From: Macrocystis pyrifera
Taxonomy: Eukaryota > Sar > Phaeophyceae > Laminariales > Laminariaceae
Assembly: GCA_031763025.1 (NCBI GenBank)
Contig: JASSKH010000005.1
Location: 9,325,849-9,389,848, forward strand
DNA: 64,000 nucleotides
Direction of reading: 5' to 3'
Shown here: positions 22,231 through 36,300 of the stretch, piece by piece
Numbering within the stretch: the stretch's first letter is position 1
How the letters are laid out: each line of letters opens with the position of its first letter
Translations under genes and position numbers: made by a program
Notes under the pieces: generated by a model
The model's input: the letters and a program-made list of their open reading frames with translations, nothing else
The model's database searches: none
Told to the model about the DNA's origin: nothing

Positions 22231-25200
22231 TCAGACGTCAGTCGGGAAAAAAACTCGTCGCGTGTTTTCGAGTGCTCGTGTAGCAAGCTCCCCTGGCTCC
22301 TCGCCTCTCGCGGCTGCCACCACTTCTAGCACCTGGACAAACGCGCGCATATCGGTGTGGGGTCGTGTTGCTTAGTGGTGTTGGTTCCAGAATAGGCCAG
22401 CGGCGGACAGCGATGCGAGTGGCGAAATGACGTCGGATGGCCCCCCAAGCAAAACACAAAAATAACCGAGTGTCCTTTGTCATCGTACAGCAGTGGCATT
22501 GATAGTAGTGGCTTCTTGCGCACGTCTTACTACTTTACTGTCTTGCTGTACAAGTCAATTTAGACGACCGTATAAGCTCGTTTGTTCGCCGGGAGGCGCT
22601 CCAAATGGCGGAGGGGATAACTAGCAACAGCAAAGCTAGTTTAGCTGTCGCTAGGAACTCGAGCAGCAGGATATTTGTAATTTGTCGTCAACTTGTGTGC
22701 GTTGGATCCTGGTCGGTACGTCGGTCGCTTCAGCCATCTCCGAAGGGAGTCATTTTTTTTTGGCGCCAGCATATAGAAACACGCCTTTGCTCGTAATAAA
22801 AACAACAGCAACAACAAGACGGCACACGCCCGCACCTGTACCCTTACCCTTGCCCTGACCCAAGCCCATATTCACAGTAACAACTGACGCAGACATTCAG
22901 TAGCTCTACCACGCTACGCCAGCGAGGCACAGCACGCGACAATGTTTCACAACAACGCTCGCGCGAATGCGCAGCCCGGCCCGGCTCTGCCCAGTCTTGC
23001 CCTGCCTAGCCTTGAACAGGCCAGCCTCATGTGTACCTGAACAATGTGGCAAGGCTCTTGCCGCCCTTTAACGCAGAAACCGGCTTCGAACTTGGCGCTC
23101 TTGCGGAACGGAAAAGACGTTTTCACAGACGCGGAGCCTGCGTGGGATGGTCGGATCTCACACCAAGGCGCGTCGGTCTCCAGCATCAGCCTGTCGCTGG
23201 GGATCGAGCGGAGCACCTGTTCTCGTGCGGTAACGTCAACAGAGCGACAGCAACAGCAACAGCAGCAGATTAGGTAGCAACAGCAACGGAAACGACAACA
23301 CCAACACCACCAGCAACAAAAACATCGACAACAACATAGACAGGAACACTGCTAATGACAGCTAAAGCGACGACGGCAACAACACGAACAACAACAGATG
23401 TACACAAGGCGGGGTGGGGGGGGATCGGGGCGGGGTGCGGAGGAGGAAGTCGCGATGAACCAGGCGGTCGAAATTGGACCGCGTCATCGAGCGCCTTGGT
23501 GGATTCTTCGAGGTAAGGCCATGAAGAACAGATACCCTCTAGATAAGGGAATTTCGCAGAAGAGTTAGATTTAGGACAAGGAAAGGGAAAATAAAAAGGA
23601 AACGAAGGGCATGACGCAGACCTCTACAACAGTACACAACACGCAGAGCCCAGGGGTACAAACAAGGCACGGGTCTAATACGACACCGGTGGCGTATAAA
23701 AGGAGTTACGCCACCGGTGCCGGATATACACTTGTTACCAGGCGAGGAATATACCAGGTATTGAACAGCCATAACGCAATACCTGGTACATAATATTGAG
23801 ATCACATTTGGTCCACGCCATTCTCGACAACGGTGACGATATCACTATTACTTTCCGCAGTAGAGCCGTCCGTGGCTGCTCGCGTACCAAGGGGGGCAGA
23901 CAGAAACAAAACAAACTGTTGGCGGGGTCATTCACCAAGCCGCCTACAGGAACCAAACGAGCACGAACACGAACGAGATCGATAATGGATACCGCAAAAC
24001 GTATCCCACTCTAATTCCAAGAAGTTTGTCCCCAAAAGCGTGGGTGCGGTTTTTGAAGGGGATATAACGAATACTGACTTGCGAACACTGTCAAGTGTCT
24101 GCGGCTGCCTGCGGGGTAAGGGTTCGAGACTGGACCTTCGACGCTTGCCACGCAGCTTGCGGCTGGCAGGGCCGAGGGGTGTCACTCGTACCTCAAGGTT
24201 CTCCTCCGTTTTGAGCGAGCAGCCGTTGATGCCAATGTACAGCCCTGGAGGGTGGAGATGACAACAGCGCGCGTGCGCCCAGGGCAGAAAAGCAGCACAA
24301 GTCGAAGAAGAGAAGGAGATGAAAAAAAGGAGGTATTTTCAACATCAAGGCGGGCTATCTCAAGCTCTCAGCGCTGTGTTGGTGTATTCGGCCCAGTTGA
24401 CTGTCATGGCGTCAGGAATCGTGATCAAAAGAGCTATAAGTAATGCTGCCAGGCGAGATACACTCGGAAGACCAGCAAAGGAGAAATAACACCGGCTCGG
24501 TCAAGGCACCCACTGAACCAGCGACAGCGACAACGACGGTGTTTGTGGCAGTGACAAGCGGCGGCGACGTCTTCGATCGAACACCGGGGTGTTGTTGTGG
24601 TCGCAACCACATCGACTGAATGCGAAATAGATGAGTACCTCGCAGTACATGTTTCACTCGCCAAGGAGGCAAATCTCTATCAAACAAAATTTGAGACGCA
24701 ATGGTGTGTTCGCGGTCGCCCCGCTCTCTCTGTATTCCCCCATATCCACATCTCTGCATGATTTATGTATCTACGTCTATTTATCTCTCTCGTACATCCC
24801 CCTTTGCCTGCCCCCTCTCTCTCCCCCCCCCCCCCCCTTGCCCTCTCCCATCCCATACAATATACCTGGTATATAGGTTGGGTTGGCGTCGGTTGATGAC
24901 GACGTTGTAGAACACGCCTCTCACTGCGCCAGCTAGACAGCCAGGATACTGTTTGTTTTCGTTCTTTTTGGCGGCTACCGCAGCTGGCGGTCAAGATAGA
25001 TCATTATTGTGCGGGGAGAACCTCTACTCCGCACAAGGGGGACGATCGTATCACGTAGCGCGTATATGGTGAGGCACCCACGAGGCATTTACAAAGGAAA
25101 CCCATTGCTGTCTCTGGAAGTGGCCACGCCAGAAATTAAATCAATCCATTGATGCTGTCATGCATGTGCAAGAAAATCCGCCTCAAAAGCGGTTCTTAGT

Positions 25201-28200
25201 AGGATGCAGCTCACCCTTCATGCGACTCGCCCAACGCCTCACGGCGCTTCGCGCTTGGTGCAAGCAACGTATGCCTGGTCGGTGAAAACCCGACGTGCTC
25301 CGTCCCGGCAGTGTAGGGATGCGAGGGTCTATGGCCATACGACTACGGCCATGCATGACAATGAATACACCTCCCCCCCCCCCCCCCCCCCCCCCTCTCC
25401 CTCTCCTATCTCTTCTCTCTATCGCGCGCGCAACCGCTGCCACTACACCATACGACTCAAAACACGGCAACAACCACTGCCTAAACGCAACACGCTCGCA
25501 CCCATGGACACGAGCTCCTCCGCCTCCTCTTTGGTCCCGGTGAAGGAGTGCACCACTCCGCCCGAAAATCGATCCCGATTCCGTCGAACCATGTCGGAGA
25601 AGTGCTCCCTGCAGGCCCGCGAGTGAAAGAACACGGGCAGGCCGCTCCGCTCGGCCAGCTCGAACTGCAGCTCGAACCCCTTCGCCTGTTGCGTCCATCG
25701 ATCCATCGATTCATCCATTTTATCCATCCATCCAGCGACCAGTCCAGCCATCCATCCATAAATCAATAAATCCACCCCCACAACCCCACCCGCCACCCCA
25801 ACATTCCGCATCCACCGCACATAGGTCGGAACGCCAACAACGCCCCCGTGTCCCGTGTCGAGCAAACACAACGCACAAACAGACGCAAACAGGCGCGAGC
25901 ATCGCGAAAAGCAAGGTATTATTTGTAAGTATGTCGCCGAAACGCGAATGCAACTGTGGCGAAGGATTTCAATGTTGACGCTGGACGATGAGCGTCAGAG
26001 ATGCCCCGAATCGTGTGCCATGCGTCATGTGTTGTGCTGTGTGTTGTCGTTTTTCAACATACGCGAAAGATAAGGCGCTTGGAAATAGATTGGCTGCAAT
26101 ATATTCACGAACAACAGTACGTAGTAGAACATTTTACGAAAAAGTCAGACAAACCGAGAAAGCGAAGACGTGTCTACTTCCTTCTGTGTCTCTCTGGCTC
26201 TCTTGCTCGAGAGGCGGAGAAATTGCACGTACGTGAAAGGCTCTTCACATTGGCACGTAAATTCAACACGGTTGCAAGTATAGCAGAAGTTGTTGTAGCT
26301 ATGTCTGGCCCTCATGGTACCAAATCGGATCAGGGTGCCAGGTGGGCCTTCGGCGGCTCCTGCGGAGGGCCGACTATGTTTCTGCATCACTAAATGGGGG
26401 AGTGACAAACGAGATGAATCCACTGCGGGGTCAACGTACCGAACGGGATAAGGGTGCCAAGTGGTATAAACATTACGCCTTGCTACGTGGGATTTCTCCG
26501 CTGATGCTCTCATCCTCTCTAATGTGTCTGACTTCTCGCTCGGACACACGATATGGTAAAGTGCCCATCGCTCTGCCCCTACCACAAACGGCACGCTTGA
26601 TTTACGCAACACCTACCTACCTACCCCACGCGACGGACCTGCTCTTCCTTGCCGCAGAAGTGCAAGCGGTCGTAGTCCAGGCCGCACTCTCCCACGGCAA
26701 CAACCTGGCGTTCCATGTTCGTGCACGGCATACGCCAATCGGGTAGGGTAGGATAGGGTATGCGAGGGGCGTGGGAGAGGCGTCTACGGGCATCCCTGAA
26801 GGGCTTCGGCGGGTCGAGCCACATGCAGGATGTGCACATTCCCGAAATGAGCACCTGATGAATTATTCGACGCTCACACCGATGTCGGGCACACGATGCG
26901 GACAGAAAACTGGTCCCCGAGGGACTTGGGCAAGCACAACTGGTTTGCCGGTCTTCATGCTTTTGCAATGCGCACAATGTCCGTCACTGCAATATGTTAC
27001 TGCAACATTCTGTCAATAGACTACACATATGTTACATGTTAATACTTGCAGTAAAATCCTACTAACACTAAAATAGCTGCTACAACTACTGTTATAACTA
27101 CTATTAATACCACCACTACCACACTGTCACACTGTACCTGGTATGTACTTTGATACTACGATATACTGCTCCAACATTATGATACTGATGTAAGGAACAG
27201 GTATTGCTCCAATAATTATACTGCCTCAAGTAATATACACAATACTGACAGCAGCAGTTGTTGTAACCTGCTACTATCTGTTACTGACATACATACGGCC
27301 GCAGCATACTTGTTGAAATAGTTTTGACAGCACCAACCTTGCCGAGAGCTTTGCCTTCTTCCAAGACAGCAGCCAGAGCCGCCACATGCGCCTCCGGATC
27401 ACCACCACCGCCACCACCACCGCCACCGCTGTCACCGCCACCGCCACCGCCAAAAAACTCCAAGGAGCGCGTGGGGTGCACGCCGACCGTACTATAGAGG
27501 TTCGGGTGAGACTTGGCTAGCTCTAGGGCCCCCCTTGCCTCTTCCAGCGTGCCAGCCGTGACGACCATCTAACCGATGTACGAGTGGATACGCGGTGGGG
27601 TGGGTGTTTGCAGTGCGGACAGACAGAAAGATGGGCGAACATATTGTTAATACTGTCGCCGTCATCTGTTGAAGGATAAAGAGTAAACAGGATGCCGCTG
27701 AGAGATCGTCAAAAAACAGGTTCCGCCAACAGCTGACGAGATGCCTATTGAAAAGACTGAAATCCCAGTGACAAGCGACCCATCAAGCGCAAGGGGCAAA
27801 GGGGAGGTGTAACATACCGTAAATACGAGTACCTGGAACCTGGAACATACGTACTGTTGTACACCAGGTACCAGGTATTTACACGTGCTGTACGGCCGCA
27901 ACTTGCATTATTTATTGGGATGTTTGTTTCGTCCTTGTCCTTATTTTCACTTGCTAGGCCATGATCTGGCCTTGCGTTGCCTCTGCTTGCGGGACCGCGT
28001 GATTGAAAGTCAGGATTGTGGGAACTACATACGTATGATACTGGCGATATCAAACACTGAGGTTTCCAAGCACAGCAGTGCCAGGTATTCACTCTTTGGC
28101 TATGGAGTTTGGCTATCAAAATTAGCTTTTAGGCTCAAGCTTAACTTTCAAGCTTAGCTTCCAAGCATAGGTTGTCGCGTCTACGCTTGGAGCCAAGCTT

Positions 28201-29311
28201 AGCTGCCAAGCTTAGCTTCCAGGCTCAAAGCTTACGAGCTTCCAAGTTCCGAGTTCAAGGTTCGCTTCCAAGGTTGGTTTTCAAGCTTAGCTGCCAAGCT
28301 TATTACAGCTTCCAACTCTATACCAGGTATACTCGTAGCTTACATGTCAAGCTTCAACCTAGTTTCCAACCAAACCTGTGACAATACTATCATTGCAGCC
28401 TCCAAGCTGAAGACCTCGTAGCTTCCAAGCAAACATACGCTGCTCTACATAGATTCCAACCCTACAATTTCAAGCCTACTGTTTACAAAAGTAAATAGCT
28501 TCCAACCTTAGCTTCCAAGCCTATTCATAGCTTCCAACCGGGTGCCAGGTAGCTTCCAAGCCTATAGCTATTAGTAGTAGCCCCCAAAGCTTAGCTTCGC
28601 TTTCAAGCTTACGATACCACGTAGATATGCCTTGGCTTGCGAGACGAGTATCATGTATCATGTACCTGGTTCCACCCGTCTACCAAACCAGCGCTGTGTC
28701 GTTGTGGCTGAGAGTAACATACCGGTATCTATCATGAGGCCCGCCTTCCACTTTGTGCAACTTCAAGTTTGCGTCAGCAGACAGGAGAGCCCCGGAGCAA
28801 TCTGTCCGTGGGTGAGAGGCAGGTAAATCGGCAATATGATCGTACTCGCTCACAGATATTTAGTTGTTGGTCGATGCTTTTGCCGCTGCCGCTGCGGCTG
28901 CCGCTGCTTTTCTGGTTGGTATCGTCGTTGGTATGATCACCATTCGACATTCATTCAACATTCATAAGCAGTCACGCCAGCTATACACAAATTCAAGATA
29001 AAAGTGTACCCTAAAACAGCAAGAAGCTAAGTCACCTTCTCCACCCCCGCGGCGGCAGCCCTGTCGAGAACCGCATCGAGGTCGGGCTCGTGCTTCTGCG
29101 AGCCGCCGTTGTACCTTCCCTGGAAACAGTCGTCCAGGAGATTGGCACCGATGTCGATGAACCTCATGCCTGTTCCCTGGCCTGTGGACATACTGACAAC
29201 CGACAGAGCTGTTACTCGTCTGCGACTGAACGATCGGAGGTGAGACGTTCCCGCCTGGAAAGAAGGCTTCCCTGCAGACAAGGCTAGGATGGTGAAAGCA
29301 GCATTGAACAT
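22231..29311 (-). CDS. TATDN1: TatD-family metal-dependent DNase, 7 exons, 363 aa
   Basis: Exons on the minus strand are 29311-29036, 27568-27338, 26704-26639, 25685-25502, 24244-24192, 23216-23037 and 22332-22231, all GT-AG and in frame to TGA. The product follows the eukaryotic TATDN1 order: FIDIGANLLDDCFQG, then GVHPTRS, GECGLDYD, VFFHSRAC, VVHSFTG, LYIGINGCSLKT, LETDAPWCE, HAGS and HIVQVLEVVA. The expected metal ligands are present: Glu175, His212, His237 and Asp285. In this family two metal ions support 3'-5' exonuclease or endonuclease action in DNA repair or apoptotic DNA degradation. A hydrophobic, Arg/Ser-rich extension of about 48 residues precedes the FID motif and could be an organelle-targeting peptide, with Met41 or Met49 as alternative cytosolic starts. 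Exon 2 carries a Gly-rich insert coded by CCACCG repeats, next to the GVHP loop. The gene is head-to-head with P0. Confidence 0.96.
24819..24838. repeat. Poly-C tract in a TatD intron
   Basis: A near-pure C run (G on the coding strand). It is typical of the homopolymers in this region and of uncertain exact length. Confidence 0.85.
25370..25396. repeat. Poly-C tract in a TatD intron
   Basis: A C run followed by CTCTCCCTCTCC about 100 bp beyond the exon 4 donor. On the coding strand it is a G run. Confidence 0.85.
28110..28610. repeat. AGCTTCCAAGC minisatellite in TatD intron 1
   Basis: Dozens of degenerate AAGCTTAGCTTCCAAGC-type words with variable 3-20 bp spacers fill about 500 bp, with many HindIII (AAGCTT) sites. 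The repeat stops cleanly at both sides. It is non-coding. Confidence 0.85.
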
Positions 29312-30345
29312 TTTGGTTTGCAGCAGAGCTATCTACGAGAACACCAGTTCAAGGAGTTCGTATGTTCTGTTTGGGATGTTTTGTGCGGGGTTGCGTAAAG
29401 AGGGTCTATGGACGCGTGTGTGGTTCACAAACAGTGCTGAGCGTGGTTAAAAATAGTTTGGGACAGGAGCCCATTCTGCCACCTCAACCCCCTCGTGCAA
29501 GGTGAGCCTGCGTCTCCTGGAGAGCTTGCCGTGGTCGTCTGCTTCGGCCTCTGCGAAATCTCCCTCCATTCGTTTTTATTTCCTTTTTGTTAGCCGTGAA
29601 TCTGTGACCTGCGACCACCCGAACCACCTTGCACTTCGTGCAAGGCGGACACTCTGTTGCACACGTGGGATGCTGCTTGCGGTCGTTCAAGGAGACATGT
29701 GTTGTTACTTCAGCAATTCCCTGGGGTTGGGCAGGCCCATGACTCGCGTCCGCCTTGAAAAGCATGAAACTACTCTGAGAATGCTCGCGTTTTGAACCAC
29801 GCATTTTGCGATTTTTTGTTGTGTTTTGACAGACGGATTCACAGACAACCAAGAAGCGCACTTGCTTCGGTCCAGTGTTCAATGGTATCGTACACAGCGT
29901 GCAGTAAGTTTCGCCGGCAAAGGCATGGATTGGATTCAGTAGTACAGAACAGTAGGGCATCAGTGGTTGTCGGCGTGCATCTACGTATCGACCATCTCGC
30001 TTGCTGGCGGTTCCTGACGACAGGCACAAGCTCATCACTCGAATTAAAAAGAGTTCCACTTTTGGTGGTACAGATACTGCTTGATACCAAGTCGTAGCTA
30101 CGTTAGAGTACCGCACAGCCAGGGGCGGCAGTTCGCACCCACAGCCTACGGGCTGCATCCACCCGCACCCTCTGCCACCCCGTAGTGGCTGGAGTCAAAT
30201 GACTGGCATGGACGTCGGTTTCCGCCGTACCAGGTACAGATTTGACTTCGACATGAACGCATGATGCATGCCCGCTCACGTCCTCACATCGACTGAATCC
30301 TACCGCCGTTGTTTCGCGCTCTTGTTTGTGCCGCCGCTGCGCAAA
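29312..30345. promoter_or_regulatory. Divergent intergenic region between TatD and P0
   Basis: This is 1,034 bp between two divergently oriented start codons, so promoters for both genes must lie here. A strong donor-like word (GTGCAAG|gtgagcct) at 29,501 on the plus strand could end a non-coding first exon of P0. A minus frame over 29,484-30,158 has no family resemblance and is not called. Confidence 0.55.
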
Positions 30346-33300
30346 ATGAAACAGATGCCTCTCTCGCCGGAACGTAAGACATGGTACTTCGAGCGCCTGA
30401 AGGGGCTCCTGGACAACCACACCAAGATCTTCTTGGTGCAGGTATAATACGTACCAGAGTAGTACGCAAACGTTATCTTGCACGTCTACGCACAGCAGCG
30501 TATTTTACGTACGTCGTAGTCAGTGTGCAACAGCAGCAGTAGCCTTCTGCGAAATCTCGCGTCTTGCATCACCAACAAAAACAACGTTCGATTTGCAAGA
30601 GCCTGCTGTCTGTTCAACGAGCCGGTGAGCTCCCCGAAATCTCGCGTCTTGCGTCGCCAACAACACGAAAACCTCGTGCCACACACCAGGTACCTGGTAT
30701 ACCAGTACGCTGACGACAGCTGTACGTTTTAGTGCTGCTGCGGCCGGGAAGTTTAATCCTGTTCTGGGCCGAGATTCCGCACTCGATAGACTCTACTTGT
30801 GTAGTGTCACTGCTGTACAATGTATCTCGACGACCTTGTACAGGCTGAGACGGGTCCCAACCTATGGTGTGTGTTATTCACATAAAACCGTTATTTCTAC
30901 CCGTCGACATCCAGCACTACAACGGTAGAACAACCAGTGTCCTTGCCGATTCTTCAATATTTGAGATACCTTTTTTAGCCCCCCCTTGGTCTGTCTGTCT
31001 CTGTCTTTTTTGTCAGGTGTGTCGTCCTTGACCCACCAACTGGACATAGGACTGCTCGTTTTTGTTTGTGTTGTTCGCTCTTCGTCTCTGCCCTCTTCTT
31101 GTTTCCTTGCCTTCCGTGTGGTCATCTTGTGACGTCCTTATGTTGGTCCATCAGCTGGACATATCATAGGACTGATCGTGCCAGCAAGCGGCCAGCTTAT
31201 CCCCAGGATGTTTGCTTCGTTGTTCTTTCTTCTCTTTCTTTTTTTTTCCTCTTCTTTCTTCTCTCTGTTCCCTCCTCGTGTTTTTTCTTTTTTCCTCTTG
31301 CTTTTTTTCGAGTGTACATACGTATAATACCACGGATGTTCCTGGTGTCATTTGGTTGCAAGTGACACGGGATGGTATACCACAGCTCGTTAGCACCGTT
31401 TGCCGTACGGACTGGTATGATACTGCCGTTCGGACTATTTCGCACTTCTTTGTTTTCTGCCATCGAGATGTATTTTGTTACAGCCTGTTCTGTGACCACA
31501 GGCAGGATTTCAGGGAAGTGAACTATTGTGAGAACATCACAAGCTCTGTAATAACAAAACTACGCCACAGAAATACTACATTACGTTGTTCTGCAGTACA
31601 TAAGCAAAGTAGACTATTCAACCTGCACAAGCTCGTCGATGAACATTTTATTGATGCACCCGTCTATCGAATGCGCGGTCCCAACCTGTACAACCTCATG
31701 GAAATACATTGTACGCGGGTTCTCGACCCCCGACAGAATCATAACTCTCGCCCGTAGAACGCTTGAGCTCTTGATACGGCTTCTTTGGTAGTGGTATAAA
31801 AAAGGAAGCAAGGCGTTGATGTCACGAAGTCGGATGGTATCCTCAGAGAAGCGGCTTCGTAACATTTTCTTTTTTCCACATTTTCTGGGAAAAAAGGCAA
31901 CAACCCAATATATAGTATCTATCTATGTATGCATGTACAACATTGCTGCTGCCGAAAGTACTCGGAAGTGCGTTCGCGTTTGTCTTGGGTCAACGCCTCG
32001 CTGTGCATCCCCAAGCAACTCCAGGGGGCACCTCCCATCCTGTCGCCTCGAAACAGCATACGAATAGCAGATCACTGCAGCAGTACCATATTCATACAGA
32101 TATTACACTCGTATGCACTGCTGTAGTGCAATCGTATACCAGGTATATTAGTTCGGGTTCTTCCTCGTATTTATAGCACACGCCGTGGCTCTTTTCGAAT
32201 CGATCCTCACCCCAAGTGCTTCAAGGCTTGGTCTCGTCGAGCCTTGCATAGAATATACACCGAAACACATACCAGGTACTACAGTGAAACGTCTCGGGGT
32301 TGAGACGCGTTTTTTTCCTCACTTTTTTGCCTGCCGATCCGATTACCGAGGTCGAGGTTGTATTTTCAAGAGGTTGATTTGTCAAAGGCGATGCGGACAG
32401 CGACATATAGATATATAGCGCGGTTTTTTTTATTTTAGGAAAATCGGTGAAAATAGTTTCGTGCGCCATAAGGAACGGATGAACGGTGGATTCACAGATT
32501 CACAGCACAGCGTACTGCTGAAGCTCACTTGTATATACTGCTGTAGTGGAGGTGAGTACTGCTGTAGTATCATCCGTGTTCCAAGAATGACCCCGGCCCC
32601 CCCCCCCCCTCCCACGTAAAAAGCGACGCGGCAAAAGCAGGCTTTTGCCAAGTTTTTGAACCAGGTTGATCGCAGTCTCAGCAGGTGTCCGTGATCACAC
32701 CTCACTTTCATTGTCATCGTACGTACGTATCATGTGTACGCACTCGAATAATTTTTCACGGCTGCGGTGGTGCATTTTTTTCAAGGGTTTAGCGCGTTTG
32801 ATTTATTATCCGCTGAGCCAGCAGTGCGTAGCGCAGCTGCACCTACCTCCGTTGTTGACACGCTCCCTTTTGAACGTATCGCAGCAGCACCTCCGTTTTT
32901 GACGCGTTCCCTTTTTGTGTACGAAGTATGCCTATTGCAGCTTGTAACGCGTACAGATGATATGATTCGTGGCAGCAGCGTGTTTTTTTTTTTCCGATGT
33001 GTTCCTTCGGGTGTCCGTGCTGTTGCTTTCGCGCTCTTGCTTCCGCAGGCTGACAATGTGGGGTCCAGCCAGATGGCCAAGATCCGTTTCGCGCTCCGCG
33101 GCACCGCCACGGTGCTGATGGGCAAGAACACCATGATCCGCAAGATCATCAGCACCTACGTCAAGGACCACCCGGGCCACCCCTTCGAGTTGGTGCGTTG
33201 AATACGTTTCATACCAGGTACCTTGGTATATTTTTGGTGGAATATATGCAGCTGATTTCTGATTTCCGTGTACTGGTTGATGATATGATATGATCTGTAC

Positions 33301-36300
33301 GTGGACTGTATGCAGCTGATGTGCAGTTACTGTCCCACATACGCTCACGTTCGTAAATACCATGATAGTACGAGAATACTACAGTGTATAGGTATAAATC
33401 ATATGATGTCACATCATTTTCAATTTCCGAAACTTTTTTCAAGAAATGGCTTGACGTTGCCCAAAATATGTTTTGGCAGTATCAACTGTATGTAGCCGGG
33501 CAGTGGAGCGGAAGTGAAAGGGAGGACGGACGGACGCCTACGAACTCGTACCTACACGCATGTGCCATATGGTACAGACGAACGGACATTACTCCGGGAG
33601 ACGCAGCAAGTATCCTGTGCCCGCGTTTGCATTCATAGTGCCTGTTTGCCTCCCTGCTTCAGTATCGTGCACAGGGTTCTGATTCGTTTGGTGCCTGGCC
33701 ACTGGTTGCACGTTTTTTATGTACCAGGTACCATGTCAACAACCACCCCCCCCCCGCTTTGTTTTTCTCTCTCCGTTTCCTGCGTTCGATTTTGATTTTT
33801 TTTCTTCTCGGGTGGCGGTTGTTTTTAATCCCTGCCCCCCGAACTATGGCAATGCATGATATCGAGTACAACCCTCCCCCCCATCCCGCGCCCCTCTCCA
33901 GCTCCTTCCCAAGGTGGTAGGCAACATCGGGTTCATCTTCACGAACGGTGAGCTCGGCGCCATCCGCGACGTGATCGAGGAGCACCGCGTGCCCGCCCCG
34001 GCCCGCGTGGGATCCGTCGCGCCCACGGACGTGAAGGTGCCCCCCGGCCCCACCGGCTGCGACCCCGGACAGACCTCGTTCTTCCAAGTGCTCCAGGTGT
34101 GTGTTCTGGTTTGATGGGGGGGTGGTGTGGTGTGCCTACCGCGTCGGAAGGACGATCGCGTATGGGCTTTCGTTTTTTCTCGTGGTGGTTTGTGGTGAAC
34201 GGCGGTGGGAAGTACTGATTACGAATTACTACCCTGTTGAGAGTGTCCCACCAGGTAAATTTGACCAGTGCAAAAATTGGTATGTCTGACGATTCACCCA
34301 AGAGGGTTGCACCCCCGACATGTGGGCGCAGTTATGCCGCTGGTTAGTTATTTGTAAGGGTACCTGGTGAAGGCTAAACTCGTATCTACGAAAAGCTCCT
34401 TTGGCACTCGAGAGGCGAAAAAAAAAAGGGATAAATACAAATACGATTCCAGCGTCGCCCACATGAAGCAATCCGGCGCTGCTGGATACAGGAATGATGC
34501 ATTGCATCGGAAACACCGGAACAAAGTACACTGCAAGGAGATGTGCGAAACACTCGCGGGCAGCCTGAGGCCATTATGTTCGTACTGGTATTGGAGATCG
34601 CTGACCCTATTAATAGAGGGGTTGGTGGCACCGCGCTTGTCACGTTTTTTTTGTCGTTGTACTGCCGTGGTCCCAGAAGGGGTGAGGGCGATACACTGGA
34701 AAATATAAGATGCGTTTGATGCTCTCACGTTAGCGTCCCAACAGGGACTATGGTATCGGCCAGCGTGGTGCTCTACACCATATACCCGATAAACGAAAGT
34801 GGATTTTTGTAGTATCCCCGTGCCTGGTACCAGGTACCAAGCAATTGGCAGGTGGGGTCGATTGTACAAAAGTAGGAGTAGCTGAGAGGGGGATCGACGG
34901 CACCCATGTTTATACCCTATGCTAAAAAGTGTGTTGACGGGAGGGTTGATGCGCAGAATATAGGTTTAGATTGCGGGTCGTTTTTTATAGGGGAGGAGGG
35001 TTCGGGACGCTGCGCAGCGTGAGATAACATTGCGATGACAGGTCGCGACCCGAAAAGCCCCGTTGCGCTCAGCAGCCGCACTTTTAGATGTATGAGCCCT
35101 TCGAACGATCGTCCCAAGTCGGGGAAAAGGAGTTGAAGTTGAACCCGCGGTGGGCGCCGCGCTCGCTGGTCATCGATTCCGAATGCTTTGTCCTCAAAAT
35201 TCGTCCCTGTCGTTGTGGTCTCTTTTCATTTTTTTGTGTTTCACGCCAGGTCCCCACCAAGATTACCAAGGGTCAAATCGAGATCACCGCTGAGGTGTTC
35301 CTTGTACCCAAGGGCCAGAAGGTGGGTGCGCGTGCGATAAAACCGGCCGGGGGGTAAAAACTGACGCGCAGCCGCGGTCAAGCGTTGTGCTGGTTAACGG
35401 AAGCCGCTCCAACGTTTTCGAGTTTTGAGTCCCACAAAAAAAAAATGGTCTTGTGCCCAGCCGACAGGTGTGAGTGAGCTTGTCTAATATATGTGTGGGG
35501 GAGAGTGCTCATATCGGAACGGGGAGATGTCGACCCGCCGACAGTGCAATTGCTGTTTGCTCTCGATACTGCTGTGATAGACGATGTGTCACTCGTTTTG
35601 TTTCGATGACGACCCGAATGTGTACATATATAATTATGTCAACCCGTAGCCCGAGAGGTTCAGCTCGAGTCTATAATATATAACCCTAAAGAGACCGCTT
35701 TTTGTCTCTCGCCGTTGTCCCCCGAGTCAAAATGTTGAAAACATGATCCAAGAGTATCTACCACCTGGTCATAGTCAAGTGACCGGGTACTCCCAGCCAG
35801 TGTACCTACCCCATTAAAGGCACCATTGAAGTATTTACTTGTATCGCCCACAAGAGATGCTGCGATCTCTCTCTCTGATTGCCCTCTCTTTTTCGAGATC
35901 TCCATTTTATTGCTGCTCTCACATTAACCCATCGCCGAAAATTTAGCCTGGTCACAGGACAGGCTCCAATTAAGCCTGGGGTATAGGAATACCTCAGGAA
36001 TGAAAAAAACACAAAACAAAAGAGTACACGTGATGGCTGAAGCATGTCAAACGCTGCCCCTTTGCTGGTTCCCCCCTCGTACAGGTGGGCAGCTCCGAAG
36101 CGGCCTTGCTGCAGAAGCTGAACATCCGCCCGTTCACCTACGGTCTGATGATCGACTGCGTGTACGACAACGGCTCGGTGTTCGACGCCGCCGTCCTCGA
36201 CCTTACCGACGCCGACATGGCTAACAAGTTTGCCGCCGCGTGCGCCAACGTGGCGGCCGTGTCTCTCGAGCTCGGCTTCCCCACGCTGGCGTCGCTGCCC

